From JAWKWA01 sp041397765 (lineage in GTDB: Bacteria > Pseudomonadota > Alphaproteobacteria > Rhizobiales > Hyphomicrobiaceae), in the NCBI GenBank assembly GCA_041397765.1, contig JAWKWA010000013.1, positions 56,809 to 120,808 of the forward strand: 64,000 nt of DNA. The letters are read 5' to 3'. The notes beneath the pieces were generated by a model. It made no database searches. It was not told the DNA's origin and was given only the letters and a program-made list of their open reading frames with translations. The position numbers were made by a program, and so were the translations under genes. This document shows positions 27,809 through 36,128 of the stretch, in pieces (position 1 is the first letter of the stretch; each line of letters begins with the position of its first letter).

Positions 27809-29944
27809 ATGGACATGGTCATGTGGCTGATCATCGCCGGAGGCGCGCTCTCGCTCGTCTACGGCGCATGGGCCATCCAGTCGCTGATGTCGGCCAATGC
27901 CGGCAACCAGCGCATGCAGGAGATCGCAGGCGCCATCCAGGAGGGCGCGCAGGCTTATCTGACCCGCCAGTACACGACGATCGGCATCGCCGGTGTTGCG
28001 ATCTTCATCCTGGTCGGCGCGCTGCTCGGCTGGCTGCAGGCGATCGGCTTCCTGATCGGCGCGATCCTGTCCGGCCTCGCCGGCTTCATCGGCATGCATG
28101 TCTCGGTCAGGGCGAATGTCCGCACCGCCCAGGCCTCGTCGGTCAGCCTGTCGGACGGTCTCGGCATGGCCTTCAAGGCCGGCGCGGTGACGGGCATGCT
28201 GGTGGCGGGCCTGGCGCTGCTCGGCGTCGCCATCTACTTCGCCATCCTCGTCTTCGGGCTCGGCAAGGATCCGGCCTCGCGCGAGGTGGTGAACGCCCTC
28301 GTCGCGCTCGGCTTCGGCGCCTCGCTGATCTCGATCTTCGCCCGTCTCGGCGGCGGCATCTTCACCAAGGGGGCCGATGTCGGCGGCGACCTCGTCGGCA
28401 AGGTCGAGGCCGGCATCCCCGAGGACGATCCGCGCAACCCGGCCACCATCGCCGACAATGTCGGCGACAATGTCGGCGACTGCGCCGGCATGGCGGCTGA
28501 TCTGTTCGAGACCTATGCGGTGACGGTCGTCGCCACCATGGTGCTCGCCTCGATCTATTTCGCGGCCTCGGCCAACATCACCGGCATCATGATGTATCCG
28601 CTGGCGATCGGCGCGGCCTGCGTCGTCACCTCGATCATCGGCACGTTCTTCGTCCGGCTCGGCTCCAACAACTCGATCATGGGCGCCCTCTACAAGGGCC
28701 TCATCGTGACCGGCATCCTGTCGCTGGTCGCCCTCTATCCGGTGACCGAGCGGCTGGTCGGCCTCGATGCCCAGCTCAGCGCCCGCGGTCTCGTCTTCAC
28801 CGGCATGGACCTGTTCTGGTGCGGCGTGGTCGGCCTCGTGGTGACGGCGCTCATCATCGTCATCACCGAGTACTACACCGGCATCGGCTACCGGCCGGTG
28901 CGCTCGATCAGCCAGGCCTCGGTGACCGGTCACGGCACCAACGTCATCCAGGGTCTCGCCGTCTCGCTCGAGGCGACGGCGCTGCCGGCGCTCGTCATCA
29001 TCGCCGGCATCATCATCACCTTCAAGCTCGCCGGCCTGTTCGGCATCGCCATCGCCGTCACCACGATGCTGGCGCTGGCCGGCATGATCGTTGCGCTCGA
29101 CGCCTTCGGCCCGGTCACGGACAATGCCGGCGGCATCGCGGAGATGGCGGGTCTGCCCAAGGAGCCGCGCAAGACGACCGATGCGCTCGATGCGGTCGGC
29201 AACACCACCAAGGCGGTGACGAAGGGCTATGCGATCGGCTCGGCGGGCCTTGGCGCGCTGGTGCTGTTCGCGGCCTACAACGAGGACCTGAAGCATTTCG
29301 TCGAGTCGGCGCAGCCGGGCTCGATGTTCTCCGGCCTCGACGTCAATTTCGACCTTTCCAACCCCTATGTGGTGGTCGGCCTGCTGTTCGGCGGCCTGCT
29401 GCCCTATCTGTTCGGTGGCATCGCCATGACGGCGGTCGGCCGGGCGGCGAGCTCGATCGTGGTCGAGGTGCGCCGGCAGTTCAAGGAGAAGCCGGGCATC
29501 ATGAAGGGCAGCGACAAGCCCGACTATGCCCGCGCCGTCGACATGCTGACGAAGGCGGCGATCCGCGAGATGATCATCCCCTCGCTCTTGCCGGTGCTGT
29601 CGCCGATCGTGTGCTACTTCGTCATCACCTGGATCGCCGGCCCGGCCAACGGCTTTGCCGCGCTCGGCGCCATGCTGCTCGGCGTGATCGTGACGGGCCT
29701 CTTCGTCGCGATCTCGATGACGGCGGGCGGCGGTGCCTGGGACAATGCCAAGAAGGCGTTCGAGGACGGCTTCACCGACCAGGACGGCAAGAAGCATATG
29801 AAGGGCTCGGACGCGCACAAGGCGTCGGTCACCGGCGACACGGTCGGCGATCCCTACAAAGACACCGCCGGCCCGGCGGTCAATCCGATGATCAAGATCA
29901 CGAATATCGTGGCCCTGCTGCTGCTCGCGGTGCTCGCGCACTGA
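27809..29944 (+). CDS. hppA: K+-independent membrane H+-pyrophosphatase
   Basis: HppA hydrolyses pyrophosphate and pumps protons across a membrane. The 711-residue protein has about sixteen hydrophobic segments. The substrate site DVGGDLVGKVEAGIPEDDPR near 191 is followed by NVGDNVGDCAGMAADLFETY; TDNAGGIAEM lies near 443 and GDTVGDPYKDTAGPA near the C-terminus. K468 in GNTTKAVTKG, where K+-dependent enzymes have Ala, marks the K+-independent class. I chose the ATG at 27809, after GGGGGAA; a GTG at 27770 would add 13 residues. A strong terminator follows. Confidence 0.95.
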   Translation: MDMVMWLIIAGGALSLVYGAWAIQSLMSANAGNQRMQEIAGAIQEGAQAYLTRQYTTIGIAGVAIFILVGALLGWLQAIGFLIGAILSGLAGFIGMHVSVRANVRTAQASSVSLSDGLGMAFKAGAVTGMLVAGLALLGVAIYFAILVFGLGKDPASREVVNALVALGFGASLISIFARLGGGIFTKGADVGGDLVGKVEAGIPEDDPRNPATIADNVGDNVGDCAGMAADLFETYAVTVVATMVLASIYFAASANITGIMMYPLAIGAACVVTSIIGTFFVRLGSNNSIMGALYKGLIVTGILSLVALYPVTERLVGLDAQLSARGLVFTGMDLFWCGVVGLVVTALIIVITEYYTGIGYRPVRSISQASVTGHGTNVIQGLAVSLEATALPALVIIAGIIITFKLAGLFGIAIAVTTMLALAGMIVALDAFGPVTDNAGGIAEMAGLPKEPRKTTDALDAVGNTTKAVTKGYAIGSAGLGALVLFAAYNEDLKHFVESAQPGSMFSGLDVNFDLSNPYVVVGLLFGGLLPYLFGGIAMTAVGRAASSIVVEVRRQFKEKPGIMKGSDKPDYARAVDMLTKAAIREMIIPSLLPVLSPIVCYFVITWIAGPANGFAALGAMLLGVIVTGLFVAISMTAGGGAWDNAKKAFEDGFTDQDGKKHMKGSDAHKASVTGDTVGDPYKDTAGPAVNPMIKITNIVALLLLAVLAH

Positions 29945-29975
29945 GGGGACATCCGGCGGTTCCACGATCAGAGGG

Positions 29976-30005
29976 GGGCTCCGCAGGTCACTGCGGGGCC
30001 CTTTT
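29976..30005 (+). terminator. Intrinsic terminator after hppA
   Basis: GGGCTCCGCAG (29976-29986) pairs with CTGCGGGGCCC (29991-30001) around a four-base GTCA loop, followed by TTTT (30002-30005). It lies 32 bp after the hppA stop. This is the clearest intrinsic terminator in the window. Confidence 0.85.
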
Positions 30006-30253
30006 CCGTTCTGGCCGTCTCGTGCCTCGGTGGCGGCGAGGGGGAGGCGGCGCGTGAGACGAGGATCGCTCCGAGCGGCCGGCTCATTCCGGCAGGAGCG
30101 GCCCGAAGGCAGGACCGGGAGCGCCGGAGAGGGGAGAAATGCGTGTTGGCGTTTCGGGGAAAGTCGGACAAAATGCCATATGGCCGCACCCCCGGGCTCG
30201 ACCCGGCGCACCAACCGGCCGGCCAGCAGATCGTCATGGGAGGAAGATAGAAC

Positions 30254-31213
30254 ATGGCCTTCAGAGCTTCGCAGCTCGCCGTCGCGGCTGCCGCACTCTT
30301 TGCGAGCGTCTCGCTCGCGAATGCCGCCCCGATGGGCGACACGGACAGCGCGATCAAGATCCCGATCAACGAATGGACCGGCCAGCACATCTCCGCGCAT
30401 GTGCTCGGCACGATCCTGGAGAAGATGGGCTACAAGGTCGAGTATGTGACGGCCGGCGCCGTGCCGCAGTTCGCCGCCATCGCCCAGGGCGACCTGCACG
30501 TGCAGCCCGAGACCTGGGACAACAATGTCGGCGACATCTATCCCAAGTCCGTCGAGGCGGGCGACATCGTGGTGGTCGGCTCGGAGGGCCTGTCGGCGCG
30601 CGAGGGCTGGATCTATCCGCCCTATATGGAGGAGCGCTGCCCAGGTCTGCCGGACTGGAAGGCTCTCTATGACTGCGCCCAGGCCTTCGGTACGGCCGAG
30701 ACCTTCCCCAAGGGCCGCCTCGTGACCTATCCGGCCGACTGGGGCACGCGCTCCAAGGACCTCGTCGAGCAGATCAAGCTGCCCTTCGTGCCGGTCGCCG
30801 GTGGCAGCGAAGGCGCGATGGTGGCCGAGATGAAGGCTGCCTACGACGCCAAGGAGCCGATGCTCATGATGTTCTGGGAGCCCCACTGGCTCCACGCCGA
30901 CTACGAGTTCCACTGGATCAACTGGCCGACCGATGCCAAGGAGTGCGAGGAGAAGGGCGGCCTTGCTGCGGGCACGATGTCGGTCTGCGGCTTCCACCAG
31001 GCGAACGTGCTGAAGGTCGTGTGGAAGGGCTTCAAGGACAAGTGGCCGGCGGCCTATGCGCTGATCGAGCAGTTCCAGATGACCAACGCCCAGCAGAACC
31101 CGCTGATCCTCGAGATCGACAACAAGGGCCGCAAGCTGGAAGAGGTGACGGACGAGTTCGTCGCCCAGAACGAGGCCATTTGGAAGCCGTGGGTCGAGGC
31201 GGCGACGAAGTGA
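30254..31213 (+). CDS. Glycine betaine/proline-type ABC transporter, substrate-binding protein
   Basis: This periplasmic solute receptor of the OpuAC/ProX family has 319 residues, with a signal peptide ending near VSLANAA (about residue 25). The mature protein starts PMGDTDSAIKIPINEWTGQH. Aromatic residues in ETWDNNVGD, GWIYPPYM and MMFWEPHWL are placed as in the cage that binds the quaternary ammonium group. GGAGGA lies nine bases upstream of the ATG. The ATPase and permease genes follow. A hairpin in the 320 bp gap suggests higher expression of the receptor than of the membrane parts. The precise ligand (glycine betaine, proline betaine, choline or a related compound) is not certain. Confidence 0.9.
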   Translation: MAFRASQLAVAAAALFASVSLANAAPMGDTDSAIKIPINEWTGQHISAHVLGTILEKMGYKVEYVTAGAVPQFAAIAQGDLHVQPETWDNNVGDIYPKSVEAGDIVVVGSEGLSAREGWIYPPYMEERCPGLPDWKALYDCAQAFGTAETFPKGRLVTYPADWGTRSKDLVEQIKLPFVPVAGGSEGAMVAEMKAAYDAKEPMLMMFWEPHWLHADYEFHWINWPTDAKECEEKGGLAAGTMSVCGFHQANVLKVVWKGFKDKWPAAYALIEQFQMTNAQQNPLILEIDNKGRKLEEVTDEFVAQNEAIWKPWVEAATK

Positions 31214-31533
31214 TCGCCAGCCGCGCCGCCCGCTGCCGCGGATCGGTGCGGGTGGGTCGCGAGCACGGCTCGGACCTTTGAGCACGGAACGGCCCGGGGG
31301 CGCCTGTCGCTCCCGGCGCCCAAGCCCGGCAGCGCCATGACCGATCACCGGGCGACCGGCGATGGTCATGCGGATTGCCGGTCAAGCAAGAATCGCAAGC
31401 TGCCGGATACTGCCGGCCGGACCTGTGCATCGTTTCATTGGGGCCGGGACGGAGGTCGACGGGCAGCGCTGGGAGGAACTGGCGTCCGGGTGCCCCTCGT
31501 CGGGTGCGCGCGCCCTCGAGGATGATCGGTCCG
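31214..31533. other. Gap between the receptor and ATPase genes, with one hairpin
   Basis: No gene is visible. GGGCGCC (31298-31304) pairs with GGCGCCC (31315-31321) around a ten-base loop, about 85 bp after the receptor stop. It could attenuate transcription or protect the receptor mRNA. The remainder shows nothing I can name. Confidence 0.5.
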
Positions 31534-32652
31534 ATGGTGGCAGGCAGCGCAACAGGGGGCGCCAAGGATGGCGCCATCGCGGCAGGACCGCGCCAGGTGA
31601 AGCTCTCCTGCCGGAACGTCTGGAAGGTCTACGGGCCGCGGCCGGGCTATTATTTCGACGCCGCGGGCTACAAGATCGAGCCCCTGCCGCTCGCCAAGCG
31701 CATGCGGGCGGAAGGCCACATACCCGCCGCCGTCGATGTCAGCTTCGATCTGCATGTCGGCGAGATCTTCGTCATCATGGGATTGTCGGGCTCGGGCAAG
31801 TCGACGGTGGTGCGCTGCCTGTCGCGCCTCGTCGAGCCGACCTATGGCGAGATCCTGCTCGATGGGCAGAACCTGCTCAAGGCAAGCCCGCGCGAGCTCA
31901 TCGACATCCGCCGCCACAAGATGGGCATGGTGTTCCAGAGCTTCGGGCTCCTGCCGCATCTGAACGTCATCGACAACATCGCCTTTCCGCTGAAGCTGCA
32001 GGGCCTCTCGCTTGCCGAGCGGCGCCAGCGGGCCGAGCGCGTCATCGACCTCGTCGGCCTCAAGGGCCGTGAGAAGCATTTCCCCAGCCAGCTCTCGGGC
32101 GGCCAGCAGCAGCGGGTCGGCATCGCCCGCTCGCTCGCCGTCGAGCCGGAATTGTGGTTCCTCGACGAACCGTTCTCCGCGCTCGATCCGCTGATCCGCC
32201 GGCAGATGCAGGACGAGTTCCTGCGCATCCAGCAGGTGCTGAAAAAGTCGATCGTGTTCATCACCCACGACTTCCTCGAGGCGCTCAGGATCGCCGACCG
32301 GATGGCGATCATGCGCGACGGCGCGATCGTGCAGATCGGCACGCCGGCCGAACTCATCATGAACCCGGCGGACGACTATGTCCGCGAGTTCACCAGCGAC
32401 GTGCCGATCGCGCGGGTGCTGAGAGCCGAGACCGTCGCCAGCCGGGCTGCGGCCGCAACCGCCGGCAATCTGGAGAGGGTCGCCGCCGATACGAGCGTCG
32501 AGATGCTGCTGCCGCGGCTCGCGAGCAATCCGGACGGCCTTGCCGTGGTCGGGGCGAATGGCGCGGTCATCGGGGTGGCGACGGCGCGCTCGGTGGTCGA
32601 TGCGCTGGCGCGCGAGGCGCGGGCCCGCGAGAGCGAGGGAGGGCCGACGTGA
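31534..32652 (+). CDS. Glycine betaine/proline-type ABC transporter, ATP-binding protein
   Basis: The 372-residue ATPase (start uncertain; an ATG at 31522 is also in frame) resembles ProV/OpuAA. Walker A is LSGSGKST near 88, signature LSGGQQQRVGIARSLA near 190, Walker B LWFLDEPFSALDPL near 210 and the H-loop FITHDFLEALRIADRMA. An unusual insert, GPRPGYYFDAAGYKIEPLPL, sits between the first strand and Walker A. The C-terminal 60 residues (DTSVEMLLPRLASNPDGLAV and VVGANGAVIGVATARSVVDA) resemble a shrunken CBS-type regulatory tail. The stop overlaps the permease start (GTGA). Confidence 0.9.
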   Translation: MVAGSATGGAKDGAIAAGPRQVKLSCRNVWKVYGPRPGYYFDAAGYKIEPLPLAKRMRAEGHIPAAVDVSFDLHVGEIFVIMGLSGSGKSTVVRCLSRLVEPTYGEILLDGQNLLKASPRELIDIRRHKMGMVFQSFGLLPHLNVIDNIAFPLKLQGLSLAERRQRAERVIDLVGLKGREKHFPSQLSGGQQQRVGIARSLAVEPELWFLDEPFSALDPLIRRQMQDEFLRIQQVLKKSIVFITHDFLEALRIADRMAIMRDGAIVQIGTPAELIMNPADDYVREFTSDVPIARVLRAETVASRAAAATAGNLERVAADTSVEMLLPRLASNPDGLAVVGANGAVIGVATARSVVDALAREARARESEGGPT

Positions 32653-34718
32653 TAGAGCTCGACCGCACCACGCAGCAATGGCTGCTCGTGCTCGTCTTCA
32701 CGCTCGTTCTCGTCGCGCTGAGGAACGAGCTGACATTCCTCGTTCAATACCCGGACGCCTGGCGCGTGCCCGTCGTTCCGTGGCTCAACATCGCCATCCA
32801 GGCTTTCACGAAGAGTTTCGGCTGGATCTTCCGCGACATCGCCTTCGTGCTCGGCTTTCCGGTCCGCGGCGTGCGCGATCTCCTGCAAGTGGTGCCCTGG
32901 CCGGTGACGGTGGCGCTCGCCGGCGTCATCGCGCACAGCGCCTCGGGGGTGCGGCTCGCCGCCTTCACGGTGCTCGGCCTCCTCTACATGGTGGTGATCG
33001 GCTACTGGGACGAGAGCATGAACTCGCTGGCGCTGGTGCTGCTCTCGGTGCCGCTCGCGCTTCTCATCGGCTTCCTCGTCGGTGTCGCCGGCTTCTTCCT
33101 GCCGCGCGCGGAGCGCGTCATCATGCCGGTGCTCGATCTCCTGCAGACCATTCCGGCCTTCGCCTATCTGATCCCGATCCTCATCCTGTTCGGCTTCGGC
33201 CCGGTGGTCGGCCTCATCGCCTCGCTGCTGTTCGCCTTCCCGCCGATGGTGCGCAACACCATTCTGGGGCTGAAATCGGTACCGGCGGAGGTGGTGGAAT
33301 CGGGGCTGATGTCGGGGGCGACCGGCTCGCAGCTCTTCTGGCAGGTGCAGGTGCCGACGGCGATGCGCCAGATCCTGCTCGGCGCCAACCAGACGACGAT
33401 GGCGGCGCTGTCCATGGTGATCATCGCCTCGATCATCGGCGGCACCAACGACATCGGCTGGGAGGTCTTGTCGACGATGCGCAAGGCGCAGTTCGGCGAG
33501 AGCCTGCTCGCCGGGCTCGTGATCGCGCTGCTCGCCATGATCATGGACCGGATCACGCAGGGCTTCGCCACGCGCTCCAGCATGCCCGATGTGCGACAGG
33601 ATGCGGGCTGGCTCGGGCGCCATCGCCATCTGGCAACCGCGATCGGTCTTGCCGCGCTCTTGTGGGCGCTCTCCTTCCTTGTGCCGGCGCTGAAGCACTA
33701 TCCGGACGCCTATGTGGTGGCCCCCGGCAAGGCGCTCGACGATCTCGTTTCCTATATCGTCGTCAATTACCGCAGCACGATCGAGGTGGTGAAGACCTAC
33801 GCCTATTTCTTCATGATGCTGCCGGTGCGCATGGGGCTCGAGCAGACCGTCAGCCCGTATTCGTGGGGCTTCACGCTGACCACCGCGCATATCGTCGGCT
33901 ATGTCGTGCTGGTGCTCGCCGCGGCGGCGGCGCTGTGGCGCTCGGCGAGCCCGGGCGTCGCCATCGGCTTTCTCGTCGTCGCCATCATCTTCTTCGTCGG
34001 CATCACGCGGCTGCCCTGGCCGGCGGTGATCGCGATGATCGGGCTTGCGGCCTATCAGGCAGGCGGGCGGGGTCTTGCGGCGAGCGTGGTTGCGGGGCTC
34101 GGCTTCATGCTCGTCACCGGCATCTGGCCGGAGGCGATGATGTCGGTCTATCTGTGCGGGCTCGCCGTCGCGATCTGCTTCCTGGTCGGCACGGCGATCG
34201 GCATTCTCGCGGCGGGCAATGACCGCGTCTCGGCGTTCATCCGCCCGATCAACGACACGATGCAGACCATGCCGCTGTTCGTGCTGCTGATCCCGATCGT
34301 GATGATCTTCAAGCTCGGCGATTTCACTGCGCTGCTCGCCATCATCGCCTATGCGATCGTGCCGGCGATCCGCTATGCCGAGCATGGCATCCGCAGCGTG
34401 TCGCCGCAGGTGGTGGAGGCGGCCCAGTCGATGGGCACGACGCCGATGCAGATGCTCTGGCAGGTGAAGCTACCACTCGCCTTGCCGGTGCTGATGGTTG
34501 GCCTCAACCAGACCGTGCTCTATGGCATCTCGATGCTGGTGATCACGGCGCTGGTCGGCACCAACGATCTCGGCCAGCGGGTCTATATCGGCCTTGGCGA
34601 CGGCGATTTCGGTGTCGGCATGGTGGCGGGCCTCGGCATGGCGTTCCTCGCCATGATCACCGACCGCATCCTGCAGGCGGTGGTGCGCAAGCGGCAGGCG
34701 GCGCTCGGCATGGTTTGA
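32649..34718 (+). CDS. Glycine betaine/proline-type ABC transporter, double permease
   Basis: This 689-residue membrane protein contains two ProW-like permease units in one chain. The first has LDLLQTIPAFAYLIPILILF near 162 and the coupling-helix region VVESGLMSGATGSQLFWQVQ; the second has TMQTMPLFVLLIPIVMIFK near 537 and VVEAAQSMGTTPMQMLWQVK. Most family members have a single unit and work as homodimers, so this protein probably supplies both halves of the channel. GTG start overlaps the ATPase stop by four bases, with GGAGGG upstream. About fifteen hydrophobic segments are visible. Confidence 0.9.
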   Translation: MIELDRTTQQWLLVLVFTLVLVALRNELTFLVQYPDAWRVPVVPWLNIAIQAFTKSFGWIFRDIAFVLGFPVRGVRDLLQVVPWPVTVALAGVIAHSASGVRLAAFTVLGLLYMVVIGYWDESMNSLALVLLSVPLALLIGFLVGVAGFFLPRAERVIMPVLDLLQTIPAFAYLIPILILFGFGPVVGLIASLLFAFPPMVRNTILGLKSVPAEVVESGLMSGATGSQLFWQVQVPTAMRQILLGANQTTMAALSMVIIASIIGGTNDIGWEVLSTMRKAQFGESLLAGLVIALLAMIMDRITQGFATRSSMPDVRQDAGWLGRHRHLATAIGLAALLWALSFLVPALKHYPDAYVVAPGKALDDLVSYIVVNYRSTIEVVKTYAYFFMMLPVRMGLEQTVSPYSWGFTLTTAHIVGYVVLVLAAAAALWRSASPGVAIGFLVVAIIFFVGITRLPWPAVIAMIGLAAYQAGGRGLAASVVAGLGFMLVTGIWPEAMMSVYLCGLAVAICFLVGTAIGILAAGNDRVSAFIRPINDTMQTMPLFVLLIPIVMIFKLGDFTALLAIIAYAIVPAIRYAEHGIRSVSPQVVEAAQSMGTTPMQMLWQVKLPLALPVLMVGLNQTVLYGISMLVITALVGTNDLGQRVYIGLGDGDFGVGMVAGLGMAFLAMITDRILQAVVRKRQAALGMV

Positions 34719-34771
34719 TGATCCGGGCTTGATCATCCGGGCCTGATCAGCCGGGCTCGATGGTCCGGGCC
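34716..34771. repeat. Four tandem 14 bp units
   Basis: Units TGATGATCCGGGCT, TGATCATCCGGGCC, TGATCAGCCGGGCT and CGATGGTCCGGGCC follow each other without gaps. The array begins at the permease stop codon. Its role is unknown. Confidence 0.75.
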
Positions 34772-34884
34772 GGGGCGTGCCGGTTCGCCGCGCCGCCGAA
34801 TTGCCTCGCAACGCTGGCATGGGACTTGCTCCCTGGAATGGCCGAAGCCGCGATGCGCGCGGCGTGGCCGACCGGGAGTGAGAC

Positions 34885-36057
34885 ATGCAAGCAAGAGCGA
34901 AAGCGTGGGCCGGCAATCTGGCGCTCGCAGCCGGCGCGATCGGCGCCACTTTCATGTTCCTCGAACTCGTCGTCTTCGGCATCATCCTGGTGCCGGACGA
35001 CGTGCTGCACAACGTCACGATCGACGGCGTGGTGCGCTATCAGCCCGACACGCGCGCGGTGTTCCGCCACCCCGACGGGCGCCAGACCCTCGTCACCATC
35101 AACCACGAGGGCTGGAACTCGACCAAGGCGGATTATGCGCTGCTGCCCGATCCGGCACGGCTGCGCGTCGCCGTGGTCGGTGATTCCTACGTCCACGGTG
35201 CCTTCGTCAATGTCGACCAGGGCTTCCCGGAGGTGCTGGAGAGGGCGCTTGGCGAGGCCGGCCGGCCGGCGGAAGTGCTGCGCTTTGGCATGGATGGCGC
35301 ACCGCTCAGCCAGTATCTCTACATGATGCGCCGCGAGGTCGTGCGCTACCATCCCGACATCGTCGTCGTGCCGCTGATCCACAACGACTTCGACGAGTCC
35401 TACCGCTTCCTCGGCACGCGCTACAATTCGAGCTTCATGAAGATCGGCGAGGAGGCCGATGGCAGCCCGGTCGAGATCCTGCCGCAGCCCTTCCGTCCCG
35501 GCTGGCCCGACGTGCTGCGCGAATTGCGGACGTTCCGCTACCTCTATTACGAGACCAATTTCTACCTGACGGCGAAGAGCTTCGTCTCGCGCTACGTCTG
35601 GGGCGAGGAGGAAGACTGGCGGCCCGAATTCATCTCCTCGGCCGTCGACATCCGCAACATCAGCGACGAGGCGCGGATCCGCAAGGTCACGGCGTACATC
35701 ATGGGCGAGATGAAGAAGCTCGCCGAGGAGCAGGGCTTCCTGCTCGTCTTCGCCATGGATGGCGTGCGCGAGGCGGTCTACCAGGGCCGAAGCGCCGAGG
35801 ATTTCGCGGTCGGACGGCTCAATCGGATCGCGGCCGAAGAGTCGGCGCGGCTCGGCCTGCCCTTCCTCGATCTGCAGCAGACCTTCGCCGACGATTTTGC
35901 CGTTCACCGGCAGCGTTTCGAATTCGCCTATGACTGGCACTGGAACGAGCGTGCCAACGATCTCGTCGGTCATGCGCTGGCGCGGTACCTGGAGGGAGAC
36001 AAGCGGTTGCTCGGCGGTCGCAGTCTGCCGCGGCAGTCGGTGCTGGCGACGCAGTAG
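34885..36057 (+). CDS. SGNH/GDSL-like hydrolase with N-terminal membrane anchor
   Basis: The 390-residue protein starts with one hydrophobic helix (NLALAAGAIGATFMFLELVV, near 11-30), so it is probably anchored in the inner membrane with the rest in the periplasm. The SGNH fold is marked by VVGDSYVHGAFV, with the nucleophile Ser near 101, and by DWHWNERAND near 351, giving the catalytic Asp and His. VVVPLIHNDFDES near 163 may hold the block III Asn. Enzymes of this kind deacylate or acetylate cell-surface sugars; the substrate is unknown. It stands alone, downstream of the betaine transporter and a short tandem repeat. Confidence 0.75.
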   Translation: MQARAKAWAGNLALAAGAIGATFMFLELVVFGIILVPDDVLHNVTIDGVVRYQPDTRAVFRHPDGRQTLVTINHEGWNSTKADYALLPDPARLRVAVVGDSYVHGAFVNVDQGFPEVLERALGEAGRPAEVLRFGMDGAPLSQYLYMMRREVVRYHPDIVVVPLIHNDFDESYRFLGTRYNSSFMKIGEEADGSPVEILPQPFRPGWPDVLRELRTFRYLYYETNFYLTAKSFVSRYVWGEEEDWRPEFISSAVDIRNISDEARIRKVTAYIMGEMKKLAEEQGFLLVFAMDGVREAVYQGRSAEDFAVGRLNRIAAEESARLGLPFLDLQQTFADDFAVHRQRFEFAYDWHWNERANDLVGHALARYLEGDKRLLGGRSLPRQSVLATQ

Positions 36058-36128
36058 CGGTCGGGATGCGCAGGGCGAGGGCGGTCGACGGGCCGTCCGC
36101 TCGCCCCGGAGCCTCGAGCGTACCCGGC

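Noticed and set aside
27638..31369. A 1243-codon open frame on the minus strand across hppA and the betaine receptor gene
   Set aside because: It mirrors two well-recognised plus-strand genes, has His/Arg/Asp-rich low-complexity residues typical of GC-rich antisense frames, and shows no domain.
32376..34385. A 669-codon minus-strand frame opposite the double permease
   Set aside because: The composition is the complement of a membrane protein (His, Arg, Asp, Glu rich), and no ribosome site or motif is present.
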